NCBI RefSeq assembly: GCF_021390495.1 | Contig: NZ_JAJEJP010000002.1 | Coordinates: 1,550,001-1,614,000 of the forward strand | DNA from: Paraburkholderia sp. ZP32-5 | GTDB lineage: Bacteria > Pseudomonadota > Gammaproteobacteria > Burkholderiales > Burkholderiaceae | Reading direction: 5' to 3' | Length of the DNA stretch: 64,000 bases | Part shown: in pieces, positions 53,271 through 63,374 of the stretch | How positions within the stretch are numbered: position 1 is the stretch's first letter | How the letters are laid out: every line of letters starts with the position of its first letter | The notes under the pieces: model-generated | Told to the model about the DNA's origin: nothing | Seen by the model: only the letters and a program-made list of their open reading frames with translations | Database searches by the model: none | Made by a program: the position numbers and the translations under genes

Positions 53271-53537
53271 TCAGACCTTGTCGAAATCGCGTGTCTCGAG
53301 TTCCACGGACCGTCCGCCGTTTCTTTCGAGCACCCGCCGTGTCGCATTTTCAATGCGCGCACGATTTGCCTCGAAGGTTCCCACCAGATCGTGAGCCGAC
53401 GGGCCCCCGTTGCCGAAGTGACTATTCAGCGCGTCCAGCGATACGCTGCACCACACATCCGTCCCGTCCACATTGGCTTCGAAGGCGACGCGCGCGGCGG
53501 CTATTACTTCACGGCGTCCGGTGAATTCGATCCTCAT
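53271..53537 (-). CDS. DUF1488 family protein
   Basis: Protein of 88 residues starting MRIEFTGRR at 53537, with GGAGG 7-8 bases upstream. The segment VWCSVSLDALNSHFG and the C-terminal ENATRRVLERNG fit DUF1488, a family of small proteins common in Burkholderia with no known role. Although the frame is open to 53918, the extra part is a shadow of the divergent MFS gene. Confidence 0.75.
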   Translation of the reverse strand: MRIEFTGRREVIAAARVAFEANVDGTDVWCSVSLDALNSHFGNGGPSAHDLVGTFEANRARIENATRRVLERNGGRSVELETRDFDKV

Positions 53538-53747
53538 AATGGTCCTCCATGTGTCGAAAGGGAAACCTGAGTGCGCAACGGCCGTGCCAAACCGGCCGGC
53601 CCCGCGGATAGGCAAATCCGCAGCGCGCATTCTCCGCAAGGTGCATACTGCACACCGGCCGCCCCATGCGGCCGCGCCGACGCAGCGTCGCGGCAAGGCC
53701 TCCTCCGGGCCGCCGGACGCGCCCAACACAACGATACTACGCCCTTC

Positions 53748-55277
53748 ATGTCCGCCAGCCCCGAAAGCAGCCCACAACCCTCTTCCCCGCGCCGTACCCA
53801 GACCTCGCGCGGGCTCGTGATCGCCGCCGTGATGGCATCGATGGCGATGGTCGCGATCGAAGCGACCATCGTCTCCACCGCGATGCCGCAGATCGTCTCC
53901 CAACTCGGCGACCTGCATCTATATAGCTGGGTGTTCTCGTCGTTCCTGCTCACGCAGACCGCGACGACCGTGATCTTCGGCAAACTCGCCGATCTGTATG
54001 GACGCAAGCCGGTGATCCTCGCCGGCATCGCGGTGTTTCTGCTCGGCTCGGTACTCGCCGGCTTCGCGTGGTCGATGCCGGCGATGATCGCGTTCCGCCT
54101 GATCCAGGGTGTCGGCGCGGGCGCGATCCAGCCGGTGACGCTGACGGTCGTCGCCGATCTGTACCCGGCGCGCGAACGCGGCAAGGTGCAGGGCTATCTC
54201 GCCAGCGTGTGGGCGATTTCGGCGGTGATCGGGCCGATGGTTGGCGGCTTCATCATTCACAACCTGTCGTGGGCGTGGATCTTCTGGATGAACGTGCCGA
54301 TCGGCATCGCATCGGCGGCGGGCTTCATTCTGTTCCTGCGCGAATCGGAGCGGCACGCGAGCCCGTCGATCGACTTTGGCGGCGCCGCGCTGTTCATGGC
54401 CGCGATCGCCGCGCTGATGATGGCGCTGACCTACGGCGGCGACGACGCGCTGACACCGGCCGCAATCGCCGGCGCTGTGTTCGTGCTGTGCCTGCTGCTG
54501 TTCGTGTGGCAGGAGCGCCGCGCGGCCGAGCCGATGATCTCGTTCGCGCTATGGAGCCACCGGCCTATCGCCGCGTGCAACAGCGCAACGGTGCTCGCCG
54601 GCATGATCCTGATGGGCGCGACCACGTTCCTGCCGATGTACGTACAGGGCGTGCTGCAACGCTCACCTGTCGTGGCCGGCCTCGCGCTGACGATGATGAT
54701 GGTCGGCTGGCCGACCGGCGCGACGTTCGCGGCCAAGTCGTTCCATCGCCTCGGGCTGCGGCGCATCCTGATCGGCGGCAGCGCGTTCGTGCCGCTCGGC
54801 GCGATACTGCTGCTGTTTCTGTCGCCGGGCGTGTCGCCCGTGGTCGGCGCGCTCGGCTCGCTGGTGATGGGCTTCGGCATGGGCACGTCGAGCGTCAGTT
54901 CGCTCGTGCTGATCCAGGAGATCGTGCGGGCGGATGAGCGCGGCAGCGCGACCGCGTCGAACCTGTTCTCGCGCAATCTCGGCAGCACGCTTGGCGCGAC
55001 GCTGTTCGGCGCGGTGCTGAACTTCGGGCTCACACATTCGCAGAACCTGGCCGTCGTCACGTCGGACCAGTTGAAGGCGCTGTTGCAGAACCGCGCGGCC
55101 GATCTCGGCGATAGCGATGTGGTGCGGCTCGTGCTGCATCAGTCGCTGCATCTGACGTTCGTGTCGATCTTCGTGATCGCGCTGTTCGTCGTCGTGCTGC
55201 TGGCGCTGGTGCCGCCGATCAAAATCGGCGGGGACAAGGCGGTGCCGATCGAGGCGCTGTCGCCGCTGGAGGATTGA
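53748..55277 (+). CDS. MFS multidrug exporter, DHA2 family (14 helices)
   Basis: Inner-membrane exporter of 509 residues with 14 predicted helices. Motif A is GKLADLYGRKPV between helices 2 and 3; motif C-like GYLASVWAISAVIGPMVGG follows in helix 5, diagnostic of drug/proton antiporters. TMMMVGWPTGATFAAK lies in a later helix. The start at 53748 (MSASPESSP) is followed by a short Pro/Ser-rich cytosolic tail; the frame is open to 53571. Divergent from the DUF1488 gene. No MFP or outer-membrane partner and no TetR regulator beside it, so it probably works alone. Substrate unknown. Confidence 0.92.
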   Translation: MSASPESSPQPSSPRRTQTSRGLVIAAVMASMAMVAIEATIVSTAMPQIVSQLGDLHLYSWVFSSFLLTQTATTVIFGKLADLYGRKPVILAGIAVFLLGSVLAGFAWSMPAMIAFRLIQGVGAGAIQPVTLTVVADLYPARERGKVQGYLASVWAISAVIGPMVGGFIIHNLSWAWIFWMNVPIGIASAAGFILFLRESERHASPSIDFGGAALFMAAIAALMMALTYGGDDALTPAAIAGAVFVLCLLLFVWQERRAAEPMISFALWSHRPIAACNSATVLAGMILMGATTFLPMYVQGVLQRSPVVAGLALTMMMVGWPTGATFAAKSFHRLGLRRILIGGSAFVPLGAILLLFLSPGVSPVVGALGSLVMGFGMGTSSVSSLVLIQEIVRADERGSATASNLFSRNLGSTLGATLFGAVLNFGLTHSQNLAVVTSDQLKALLQNRAADLGDSDVVRLVLHQSLHLTFVSIFVIALFVVVLLALVPPIKIGGDKAVPIEALSPLED

Positions 55278-55386
55278 ACGGTGTGTGTGCGCGCGGCGAA
55301 TGCGCGAAGAAAGTGGTTTGCCGCGTCTTCGTTGCCGTTGCCGTTGCGATACGTCCCATGTACGCGCACGAACTTTCGCGTAGGCG

Positions 55387-56601
55387 TTACGAGCGACCGG
55401 CAGGCAACGTCGCCATAAAGAAATCACGCACCCGCGCAGCCGTTTGCGTGTGCACCGCCGCGCGATCGACGCCCGGCCCGTCCTTGCAGATCATCGCCAG
55501 ATGCTCGACCACCGCGGGCTCGCAGACGTCCATGAAGGTGTAGTGCGACGCACCGGGCACGATCGTGACCGTCGCTTGCGGCATCAGCGTGCCGAAACGG
55601 CGGATGTTCGTATCGACCGGCGCGGTCACGTCGGCGCCGCCCGCTAGCAGCGCGACCGGAATCGTCACGTCGGCGAACGAAGCCGCGTCGAATGCTTCGC
55701 CCAACGCGGGCGCGATCGCAAATGCCGCCTTGATGCGCGGATCACGATACGAGTCGCCCGAGCGTGCGCGCGAGGCCTTCGCTTCCAGCGACAGCGCGTC
55801 GAGCGTGAGCCCGGACGCGCCCGGTTCGCGCGCGAGCCTGGCTGCCTCGGGCGGCTTGCAGATCGCGTCGGCCTCAGGCGACGTGCAGAAGCGTTCGAAC
55901 GCGGCCAGATCGGTGCGCGCGCCCGCCAGTTCCAGCACCGTATAGCCGCCGAGCGAAAAGCCCAACGCGCCGATTCGCGCTTGATCGATATGGTTGCCGA
56001 AGCGCGGATCGGCCAACACGCCGTCGAGCACTTCGCTGACGTCGGTCGCGCGTTCCCACCAGAGCATGAAACCGTCGCGCGTCAGCGGCTCCAGCGCGGT
56101 ATTGCCCGGATGATTGACGCCCGCGACGATATAACCGTGCGCGGCCAGCGACGCCGCCAGCCAGTCGAGACTGTCCGCGCTGCCGCCCGTGCCGTGCGAC
56201 AGCAGCAGCAACGGATAGCGCGCGTGCGCATTGGACAGCGGCGCATCGTCGGCGGCTGGATGGCCGGTGAAGATCGGATGATCGGGCTGGCCGAAATCGT
56301 GAGCGGTCTCGGGTTGTTCGACATCGGCCGGATACCAGATGCGCGTGATCAACGCATGCGTTTGCGCGCCGCGCCAGTTGCGGTCGATCGTGGGATGGAA
56401 GACGCGCATGGTTTCGCCGACGTGCCAACTGGTAGGGTCGGTTTGGGATTGGGCTTGAGTCTGACGTTGAGCCTGAGCCTCCAAAGACGCTTGCTGAGCC
56501 ACGGCATTCACCGCCACCAGCGCCAGCGCGGCGCACGCCAACGCGCCCCCGATCGACAACGCAAACCCGCGCGAACGCGCGGCACAGCTTCGACGCAGCA
56601 T
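55387..56601 (-). CDS. exported alpha/beta hydrolase (dienelactone hydrolase/PAF-AH-like)
   Basis: Protein of 404 residues. A signal peptide (about 14-36, ALACAALALVAVNAVAQQ) leads to a Gln-rich stretch and an alpha/beta hydrolase fold with LLLSHGTGGSADSLDW (oxyanion), the nucleophile Ser in GALGFSLGGYT (GxSxG), an Asp in GGADVTAPVDTN and the His in PGASHYTFMD. This set is typical of large dienelactone-hydrolase-like and platelet-activating-factor-acetylhydrolase-like enzymes. Periplasmic location is inferred. The AraC gene ends two bases upstream in the same direction, so the two are one unit. Confidence 0.85.
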   Translation of the reverse strand: MLRRSCAARSRGFALSIGGALACAALALVAVNAVAQQASLEAQAQRQTQAQSQTDPTSWHVGETMRVFHPTIDRNWRGAQTHALITRIWYPADVEQPETAHDFGQPDHPIFTGHPAADDAPLSNAHARYPLLLLSHGTGGSADSLDWLAASLAAHGYIVAGVNHPGNTALEPLTRDGFMLWWERATDVSEVLDGVLADPRFGNHIDQARIGALGFSLGGYTVLELAGARTDLAAFERFCTSPEADAICKPPEAARLAREPGASGLTLDALSLEAKASRARSGDSYRDPRIKAAFAIAPALGEAFDAASFADVTIPVALLAGGADVTAPVDTNIRRFGTLMPQATVTIVPGASHYTFMDVCEPAVVEHLAMICKDGPGVDRAAVHTQTAARVRDFFMATLPAGRS

Positions 56602-56603
56602 GG

Positions 56604-57611
56604 TCAGTCCTTGCGAATCGGAATCAGCAGATCGGTGATGCAGGTGTGTCGCGGGCTGACATCCGGCGCGCTTCGATACAGTTCGAGCGCCGGACGCTGA
56701 TCGCGCGCATAGCCGCTGCGCGGTAGCCAGCCGCTATAGAGCGCCCGGAAGGTCGGCGAGATCAGCGCGTAGGGGCCGACCAAACGGTGCACCGCATACA
56801 GGCCGCCGGCGAGCCGCAGCGGCTCTACCTGCTGTTGCGCGTACTGTGTGTACTCCGCGTGCCCTTCCGTCTCCGTCTGCGCAGGCGGCGAACGCACATC
56901 GTCGAGCCGCGCGTCAGGCACGCCGGCAATCCCCGCGTGATACCGAAAGCCGCCCGGCACGTTGCCATCGCGCACGCAGATGCCAACACGCTGATGCAGC
57001 GGTGAATCGTCCGTGCAGCGCAGCATCGTCATCAGCGTGCGGAAGGTCTGGCCGATCGTCGCGACCGGCCCGTCATGGCGAAGACTGAGCACGTCGAGCG
57101 GCGCGAGTTCGCTGACTTCGACGGCCGGCAGATCCGGCACGCCACTCGCGTTGCGCGTCGCGGCGCATGCCCGCTTCGCACGCCGCCGCGCGGACGAAGC
57201 CGGCGGCGCAGCAAATAGCGAAGACGCGCCGGGCACAGCGGCCTCGCCACCGGGATGCGCCACCAGATGCCGCTGGCGCGCCCTGAACTCGCTCGGCGAC
57301 ACTCCGGCAAAGCCGCGAAACGCCCGCGCAAAAGCCTGCGCGCTGTCATAACCGGCATCATGCGCGACCGCGGTCACCTGCGCGGCATCGGTCAGACGCT
57401 GCGCAGCCTCGGCCAGCCGCAGCCGCTTGACGGTCTCGACGACACTTTCCCCCATCACTGCGCGATAAACCCGGTGAAAGTGATACGGCGACAGATGCGC
57501 GACCGCCGCGAGGCTTTCGAGCGTATGCGGCGCGCCCGGTTCGAGCAGGATGGTCTCGACCACGCGAGCAATCCGTCTGCGGTAATCACGTTCGGTGCTG
57601 GGTTTCATCAT
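56604..57611 (-). CDS. AraC family regulator with C-terminal GyrI-like domain
   Basis: Regulator of 335 residues (ATG at 57611). The AraC double helix-turn-helix is at the N-terminus (about 5-110: LAAVAHLSPYHFHRVYRAVMGES; DSAQAFARAFRGFAGVSPSEFR, each cited in part). A Pro/Ala/Arg linker is followed by a GyrI-like small-molecule-binding domain (about 170-335; EVSELAPLDVLSLRHDGP). This Rob/SoxS-like layout is typical of multidrug-sensing regulators. Its stop lies two bases before the start of the hydrolase gene, which is its likely target. Confidence 0.9.
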   Translation of the reverse strand: MMKPSTERDYRRRIARVVETILLEPGAPHTLESLAAVAHLSPYHFHRVYRAVMGESVVETVKRLRLAEAAQRLTDAAQVTAVAHDAGYDSAQAFARAFRGFAGVSPSEFRARQRHLVAHPGGEAAVPGASSLFAAPPASSARRRAKRACAATRNASGVPDLPAVEVSELAPLDVLSLRHDGPVATIGQTFRTLMTMLRCTDDSPLHQRVGICVRDGNVPGGFRYHAGIAGVPDARLDDVRSPPAQTETEGHAEYTQYAQQQVEPLRLAGGLYAVHRLVGPYALISPTFRALYSGWLPRSGYARDQRPALELYRSAPDVSPRHTCITDLLIPIRKD

Positions 57612-57711
57612 CGCGCCAGGATAGCTGGGACTTCGCGGCAATGCGGTGCAGAACTTGCGGATTTTCGCGCGGAGTGCGGAAACCGGCGCTTAGCCAGCGC
57701 TTAGCCGGTGC

Positions 57712-58440
57712 TCAGTCGCCCTTCGCGTACAACGTCGACTCCGCGAACCCCTCGGCGGCCAGCACCTGCCCGACCAGAATCAGCGCGGTCCGCTCGATCG
57801 CAGTGCCCGCCACCTTGCCGACGATATCGTCGAGCGTGCCGGTGATCTTTTCCTCGTCGGGCCAGCTCGCGCGATAGATCACCGCGATCGGACAGGCGCC
57901 GCCGTAATGCGGCCGCAATTCCTCGACGATACGCGCAAGGTGCCGCACACCGAGATGAATCGCCATCGACGCGCGATGCCGCGCCAGATCGGCCAGTTGC
58001 TCGCCGTCGGGCATCGCCGTTTTGCTCGCATAGCGCGTGAGGATCAGCGTCTGCGAAATGCCGGGCAGTGTCAGCTCGCAGCCGAGCGTGGCCGCGCAGG
58101 CCGCGGTCGCGGTCACGCCGGGCACGATCTCGTACGGAATGCCCAGCTCGCGCAGCCGGCGGATCTGCTCGCCGATCGCGCCGTACAGCGAAGGATCGCC
58201 CGAATGCACGCGCGCGACGTGCTGCCCCTTCGCATGCGCGGCGGCCAGCAGCGCGACGATCTGGTCGAGATCGAGGTCCGCGGTATTGACCACCAGCTCC
58301 GCGCGATGCCCTTCGAGCACCGCGGCCGGCACCAGCGAGCCCGCGTACAGGATCACCGGACAACTACGCACGAGGCGCTGCCCCTTCACCGTGATCAGCT
58401 CCGGGTCGCCAGGACCCGCGCCGATAAAAAACACCGTCAT
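57712..58440 (-). CDS. cobM: precorrin-4 C11-methyltransferase
   Basis: Tetrapyrrole methylase of 242 residues that methylates C11 of precorrin-4 using SAM, in the corrin ring part of cobalamin synthesis. GAGPGDPELITVKG at the N-terminus is the SAM-binding mark; HSGDPSLYGAIGEQ and EIVPGVTATAACAA are specific to this group. The start at 58440 (MTVFFIGAG) matches the family. It is the last gene of the leftward arm; 48 bases separate it from cobK. Confidence 0.93.
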   Translation of the reverse strand: MTVFFIGAGPGDPELITVKGQRLVRSCPVILYAGSLVPAAVLEGHRAELVVNTADLDLDQIVALLAAAHAKGQHVARVHSGDPSLYGAIGEQIRRLRELGIPYEIVPGVTATAACAATLGCELTLPGISQTLILTRYASKTAMPDGEQLADLARHRASMAIHLGVRHLARIVEELRPHYGGACPIAVIYRASWPDEEKITGTLDDIVGKVAGTAIERTALILVGQVLAAEGFAESTLYAKGD

Positions 58441-58488
58441 TCGTGACTCCAGTCTTGATTCAATGGCGCATTTCATTGCCCGCATGCT

Positions 58489-59214
58489 TCATGGCCGATG
58501 CGCGCGCAGGGCGTCGAGCAAAGCGGCAACCGTTGCGAACTCGCGATCGACGTCCGGCAGCACCGGCCGGCGCAACATGACGACCGGCAAACCACGCTCG
58601 CGCGCAATGTCGAGCTTGGCCTCGGTCGCGCCGCCGCCACTGTTCTTGCTGACGACGACGTCGAAGCCTTGCAGCGCAAACAGCGCGCGCTCGCCATCGA
58701 GCGTGAACGGCCCGCGCGCCGCGATCACCCGTGAGCGCGCAGTATCGGCGTGCGATTCCAGGCAGCGCACGGTCCAGAATTGATGCAGCGGAATGTCGTC
58801 GAGATGCGCGAGCGGTTCGCGGCCCAGCGTGAAAAATGGCCGCCGGAACGCGGCAAGCGCAGCGATCAATTCGTGCCAGTCGCCGACGAAGCGCCAGTCG
58901 TCGCCGGCTTGCGGCTGCCAGGCCGGGCGGCGCAGCGCCCAGCACTGCACGCCCGCCGCGCGACACGCATGCACGGCGTTCGCGCTGATTTGCGCGGCGT
59001 ACGGATGCGTCGCGTCGATCACGAGGCCGATCCGTTCGGCGTCGAGATAGCGCGCGAGGCCCTCGCTGCCGCCGAAGCCGCCGACGCGCACCGCGCACGG
59101 CAGATCGTCCGGCACCTTGCCGAGTCCCGCGAGACTGTACACGTCGGTGGGCCTGAGCTGACGCGCGATCTTCAACGCGTCGCCGGTGCCGCCGAGCAGC
59201 AGCACGCGGGTCAT
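58489..59214 (-). CDS. cobK: precorrin-6A reductase
   Basis: Reductase of 241 residues that reduces precorrin-6A with [20 protein letters not shown] is the N-terminal nucleotide-binding loop, [14 protein letters not shown] is the family signature, and [19 protein letters not shown] marks the end. The ATG at 59214 shares the ATGA overlap with the stop of cbiD, so it is translationally coupled. The frame stays open to 59736 in the shadow of cbiD. Normal length. Confidence 0.93.
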   Translation of the reverse strand: MTRVLLLGGTGDALKIARQLRPTDVYSLAGLGKVPDDLPCAVRVGGFGGSEGLARYLDAERIGLVIDATHPYAAQISANAVHACRAAGVQCWALRRPAWQPQAGDDWRFVGDWHELIAALAAFRRPFFTLGREPLAHLDDIPLHQFWTVRCLESHADTARSRVIAARGPFTLDGERALFALQGFDVVVSKNSGGGATEAKLDIARERGLPVVMLRRPVLPDVDREFATVAALLDALRAHRP

Positions 59215-60317
59215 CGCGCGGCTCCGACCAGATTGCCCTGCCGGTCGATCGCGAACGTCTCGACGCTCACCTGCGGCGGCACAATCTCGCGCGCGACAGC
59301 CAATGCCCGCTGACAGACGATATCGCCGAGCGGCACCTGCTGCGCGTGGGCCAGCGCAAGCGCCTGCTGGCTCGTGTTGGCCGCGCGCATCGCCGCTTGC
59401 AATGCGTCGTCGGCGCCATGTGAAGCAGCCCATCCCGCGAGCTGCTCGAGGTCGATGCTCGAATTGCGGCTGTGCAGATCGAGATGCCCCGCCGCGAGTT
59501 TGCTGAGCTTGCCGAAGCCGCCGCAGATGCTCAGCCGTTCGACCGGCGCGCGCTTCATATGCTTGAGCACCGCGCCGACGAAATCGCCCATCTCGATCAG
59601 CGCGATATCGGGCAAACCGTAGTGCGCGCGCATCGCATCTTCGCTGGCGTTGCCGGTGCAGGCGGCCACATGCAGGTAGCCGTTCGCGCGCGCGACGTCG
59701 ATGCCCTGATGGATCGACGCGATATACGCCGAACACGAGAACGGCCGCACGATGCCGGTGGTGCCGAGTATCGACAGTCCGCCGAGAATGCCCAGGCGCG
59801 GGTTCATCGTTTTCAGCGCCAGTTCCTCGCCGCCTTCGACACCGACCGTCACTTCGAAACCGCCGCCGTACCCATGCCGCTCCGCGAGTTCGCTCAGGTG
59901 CCGGGTCATCATCTGACGGGGGACGGGGTTGATCGCCGGCTCGCCGACCGGCAGCGTCAACCCGGCGCGCGTGACGGTGCCGACACCAGGCCCCGCGCGA
60001 AAGATCACGCCCGGCTCGGCCACGAGACGCACGCGCGCGAACACGACCGCGCCGTGAGTCACGTCGGGGTCGTCGCCGGCGTCCTTGATCGTGCCCGCTT
60101 CCGCGATTCGCTCGCCTTCTGTGCTGCCCTCAAACAGCCGGCAGAACGTGAGTCGCATCGGCACATGCTGGCCCTTCGGCAACACGATGTCGGCGACCTC
60201 GCTGACCTCGCCCGCCAGCAGCAGACGCGCGGCCGCGAGCGACGTCGCGGTTGCGCAACTGCCGGTCGTGTAGCCGCTGCGTAGCGGCGCCGGTTGTTCG
60301 GGAGTCTCTTCGCGCAT
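59211..60317 (-). CDS. cbiD: cobalt-precorrin-5B C1-methyltransferase
   Basis: Enzyme of 368 residues that methylates C1 with loss of the acetyl/acetaldehyde group. The signature [19 protein letters not shown] near residue 12 and GAAVLK-like downstream blocks place it firmly in CbiD. CbiD belongs to the anaerobic pathway; here it takes the place of CobF beside otherwise aerobic genes. The start at 60317 overlaps the cobL stop (ATGA), so cobL-cbiD-cobK are translationally coupled. Confidence 0.93.
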   Translation of the reverse strand: MREETPEQPAPLRSGYTTGSCATATSLAAARLLLAGEVSEVADIVLPKGQHVPMRLTFCRLFEGSTEGERIAEAGTIKDAGDDPDVTHGAVVFARVRLVAEPGVIFRAGPGVGTVTRAGLTLPVGEPAINPVPRQMMTRHLSELAERHGYGGGFEVTVGVEGGEELALKTMNPRLGILGGLSILGTTGIVRPFSCSAYIASIHQGIDVARANGYLHVAACTGNASEDAMRAHYGLPDIALIEMGDFVGAVLKHMKRAPVERLSICGGFGKLSKLAAGHLDLHSRNSSIDLEQLAGWAASHGADDALQAAMRAANTSQQALALAHAQQVPLGDIVCQRALAVAREIVPPQVSVETFAIDRQGNLVGAAR

Positions 60318-61540
60318 CACGAATCGGCCGATGAAGTCGCCGGCTTCACTACTTCGAGCAGCGTAATCGGCAACGCCTGGCGCCATGTATCGAAGCCGCC
60401 GAGCGGTTGTGCATGCGCGAGCGCGATACGCGTCAACGAGCCGCCATGCTGTTCGCGCCACGCGGCCAGCACCGCTTCGCCTTGCAGCGTGACCGCGTTC
60501 GCGACGAGCCGGCCGCCGTCGCGCAACTGTTCCCAGCAGGTCTCGAGCACGCCGGGCTCGGTCACCCCGCCGCCGATAAACACCGCATCCGGCGCCGGCA
60601 GCCCCTGCAACGCGGCGGGCGCGTGGCCGGCCACCAGTTGCAAACCCGGCACGCCGAGCGCATCGCGATTCTGTTCGATGAAGCGTTGCCGCGCGTCGTT
60701 GGCTTCGATTGCGATCGCACGGCAACTCGGGTGCGCGCGCATCCATTCGATGCCGATCGAGCCGCTGCCCGCGCCGACGTCCCACAGCAATTCGCCGGGA
60801 GCGGGTGCGAGACGCGCGAGCGTGATCGCGCGCACGTCGCGTTTGGTCAACTGGCCGTCGTGGATAAATGCGTCGTCGGGTAGGCCGCTGGTCAGCGGCA
60901 GACGCGGCGCGTCGGCCGCCGCGCGGCAGTCGAGCGCGATCAGATTCAGCGCGGCCAGTTCGCCGGCCGACCATTGATCCGCGCGGCCATCGATGCGCCG
61001 TTCGAACTCGCCGCCGAGATGTTCGAGCACGCTCATCCGCGTCGCGCCGAAACCGCGCGCGGCGAGTGCCGCCGCGAGCGCCGCGGGCGTGTGGCCATCC
61101 GCGCTTAGCACGAAGATGCGCGCGCCGTCATGCAGATGCGTATTCAGCGCGGCCAGCGGCCGACCCACCAGCGACACGGTCGCGACCTCCTGCAACGGCC
61201 AGCCGAGCCGCGCGGCCGCCAGCGATAACGACGACGGCGCCGGCAGCACGCGTAGTTCGCCGACCGGCAACTGCCGCGCGAGCGTCGCGCCGACACCGAA
61301 CAGCATCGGGTCGCCGCTCGCGAGCACGCACACCGGCTGAGGACGCTCGGCGAGCAGCGGCGCGAGATCGAACGGACGCGGCCACGCGGCGCGGCGCGCG
61401 GCCAGACGCGCGGGCAGCATCGCCAGATGCCGCTCGCCGCCATACACGACCGACGCGTCGAGCAAAGCACGCCGCGCAGACCGTCCCAAACCGGCGAAAC
61501 CGTCGTCACCAATACCCACTACGGTCAGCCAGGGCTGCAT
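60317..61540 (-). CDS. cobL: precorrin-6Y C5,15-methyltransferase (decarboxylating), CbiE-CbiT fusion
   Basis: Bifunctional enzyme of 407 residues. The N-terminal CbiE-like methylase (about 1-205; [26 protein letters not shown]) is fused to a C-terminal CbiT domain (about 215-405; [16 protein letters not shown], the SAM loop), which methylates C15 and decarboxylates. CobL is always a fusion in the aerobic route, whereas CbiE and CbiT are separate in the anaerobic one. The start at 61540 (MQPWLTVVG) has GAGG 9 bases upstream; 61567 is an alternative. First gene of the leftward arm. Confidence 0.93.
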   Translation of the reverse strand: MQPWLTVVGIGDDGFAGLGRSARRALLDASVVYGGERHLAMLPARLAARRAAWPRPFDLAPLLAERPQPVCVLASGDPMLFGVGATLARQLPVGELRVLPAPSSLSLAAARLGWPLQEVATVSLVGRPLAALNTHLHDGARIFVLSADGHTPAALAAALAARGFGATRMSVLEHLGGEFERRIDGRADQWSAGELAALNLIALDCRAAADAPRLPLTSGLPDDAFIHDGQLTKRDVRAITLARLAPAPGELLWDVGAGSGSIGIEWMRAHPSCRAIAIEANDARQRFIEQNRDALGVPGLQLVAGHAPAALQGLPAPDAVFIGGGVTEPGVLETCWEQLRDGGRLVANAVTLQGEAVLAAWREQHGGSLTRIALAHAQPLGGFDTWRQALPITLLEVVKPATSSADS

Positions 61541-61635
61541 GCATTCATCCTCATCGGGGCTCGTCAAAAGTGTGCCGAGCCACGCCAGTCAAAGCGTCCA
61601 GCCTCGTGGCGCGGTTCGAAAAAAGGCATAATACA

Positions 61636-61795
61636 GCCGCCGGTGCCCTTCGGGGCCGAAGAGGGAACACAGCAATGATGTGGCTGCCCCCGCAACTGTA
61701 TGCAGCGAGTCCGTCTGCTCTACGCGCCACTGGTTTGACCGGGAAGGCTGCGACGGACCATGACCTGCGAGCCAGGAGACCTGCCGGCGAAACTG
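61636..61795 (+). promoter_or_regulatory. cobalamin riboswitch
   Basis: Adenosylcobalamin-sensing aptamer on the rightward strand. Conserved blocks are visible in order: CGGTGCCCTTCGGGG with GAAGAGGGAA (from 61641), GCTGCCCCCGCAACTGTA (61683-61700), GCCACTGG (61726-61733) with CCGGGAAGGC (61739-61748), and the B12 box GAGCCAGGAGACCTGCC (61769-61785). It lies upstream of cobG and should lower expression of the cobG-cobH arm when cobalamin is plentiful. The leftward arm (cobL) is not under it, and I see no second copy on the other strand. Confidence 0.93.
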
Positions 61796-61830
61796 TTCGT
61801 GCCAGCCAACATCGGGCGGGGTGTACCGAT

Positions 61831-61855
61831 GCCGCAGCAAAGTCCGCAATGCGGC
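61831..61855 (+). promoter_or_regulatory. possible riboswitch expression-platform hairpin
   Basis: GCCGCA (61831-61836) can pair with TGCGGC (61850-61855). It lies between the aptamer and the cobG coding start. There is no clear T-run, so control of translation is more likely than termination. Weak call. Confidence 0.35.
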
Positions 61856-61886
61856 TTGCTCGGGCCGTCGCGCGACGCTATATCCG

Positions 61887-63374
61887 GTGTCCGTCTTGAA
61901 TCGAGCTTTGCCCTCCACTGCTTTACCCGATGCAGCCACGCCGCCGCGCGCTTCCGCGTGTCCGGGGCTGCTGCGCATCGTCGCCGCGCGCGATGGCGGC
62001 ATCTGCCGGGTCAAGCTGCCGGGCGGCGTGCTGAGCGCCGCGCAGGCGCGCGCGATCGCCGCCGCGAGCACGCGGCACGCGAGCGGCGTGATCGAGCTGA
62101 CCAATCGCGCGAATCTGCAAGTGCGCGGTGTGCGTGAAGGGCATGAGGCTGCGTTGAGCGCGGCGTTGATTGACGCGGGGATGGGGCCGGCTTCGGGTGC
62201 TGCGTACGCAGGGGCGTCCCCTTCTTCTGCTTCTTCCACGACGGCAAGCGACGCAAACCACGTGAATGCCGCGCTCAGTTCCGCCGACGACGTGCGCAAC
62301 GTGATGATCAGCCCTGCCGCTGGCCGCGACCGGCACGCGCTGATCGACACCACGCCGCTGTGCACCGAACTGCTCGCGCTATTGCAAAGCGATGCGCGCT
62401 TCGCGGCGTTGTCGCCGAAATTCGCGCTGCTCGTCGATGGTGGAGAACGGCTCGCGCGCGTCGATCATCCGCACGACGTGTGGCTTGCGGCATCGGTTGA
62501 CGAAGATGGGGTGCGCTTCGTGTTCGGCCTCGCTGGATGCCCAGGGCCGGCAACAAACACCAACGAATCGCCTGATGACAACGCGAACGGCACCGGCGCA
62601 CTCGCCGCGATTGCTCCGTCACAGGTGCCCGCGCTCGTGCGCGCGTTGCTGCACACGTTCCTCGATCTCGCCGCCGCCGACACGACCCGCATGCGCGACC
62701 TGCTCGCCATGCATTCCGCCGACACCTTGCTGTTGCACGCGCAACGCTACGTCAACTTCCCGCTCACGCGCGACGCAACGCTGCGCGACTGGCGACGAGA
62801 AAATCCCGCCGACGCATCGCTGCGCCTCGGCGCCCATGCGCAACACAACGCGAACCTATCGCACGTCGGCGGCCAGCCACCGCTCGGCCGTCTTGACGCG
62901 ACCACGCTGAACCGCCTCGCCGACCTCGCGCAACGAAATGGCAACGGCACGCTACACGTCACGCCGTGGCAAAGCGTGCTGCTGCCCGATATCCCGACGC
63001 AAGCCGCCACCGCCGTGCTAACGGAATTGATCTCGCTCGGCCTCGCCTGCGATGCCGCACAACCGATCGCGCATCTGATCGCATGCGCCGGTTCGAGCGG
63101 CTGCGCGAAAGGCCTCGCCGACACCAAGAACGACGCACTGCAACTCGCCGCGCAACTGCCCGCCGATGTCGACGTGCATCTGAGCGGCTGCGCGCGTTCG
63201 TGCGCGGCTGCCCATTGCGCGCCGTACACGCTGCTCGCGGTCGAACCCGACCGCTACGACCTGTATCGCCGCGACGGCTGCGCCGGATTCGGCCGGCGCG
63301 TCGCGTCCCAACTGACCATCGACGAGGCCGCCGCCCTGCTCGCGCGCCTCGCCCGGAGCTACCCCGATGCTTGA
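61887..63374 (+). CDS. cobG: precorrin-3B synthase
   Basis: Oxygen-dependent monooxygenase of 495 residues (GTG start at 61887) that converts precorrin-3A to precorrin-3B, related to sulfite/nitrite reductases. RIVAARDGGICRVKLPGG and IELTNRANLQVRG mark the N-terminus. The [4Fe-4S] ligands are in CAGSSGCAKG and CARSCAAAHC near the end. The region about 115-150 is Ala/Ser-rich and variable. The start is uncertain: the frame is open to another GTG at 61821, which lies close behind the riboswitch, and neither has a good RBS. It overlaps cobH by eight bases. Confidence 0.9.
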   Translation: MSVLNRALPSTALPDAATPPRASACPGLLRIVAARDGGICRVKLPGGVLSAAQARAIAAASTRHASGVIELTNRANLQVRGVREGHEAALSAALIDAGMGPASGAAYAGASPSSASSTTASDANHVNAALSSADDVRNVMISPAAGRDRHALIDTTPLCTELLALLQSDARFAALSPKFALLVDGGERLARVDHPHDVWLAASVDEDGVRFVFGLAGCPGPATNTNESPDDNANGTGALAAIAPSQVPALVRALLHTFLDLAAADTTRMRDLLAMHSADTLLLHAQRYVNFPLTRDATLRDWRRENPADASLRLGAHAQHNANLSHVGGQPPLGRLDATTLNRLADLAQRNGNGTLHVTPWQSVLLPDIPTQAATAVLTELISLGLACDAAQPIAHLIACAGSSGCAKGLADTKNDALQLAAQLPADVDVHLSGCARSCAAAHCAPYTLLAVEPDRYDLYRRDGCAGFGRRVASQLTIDEAAALLARLARSYPDA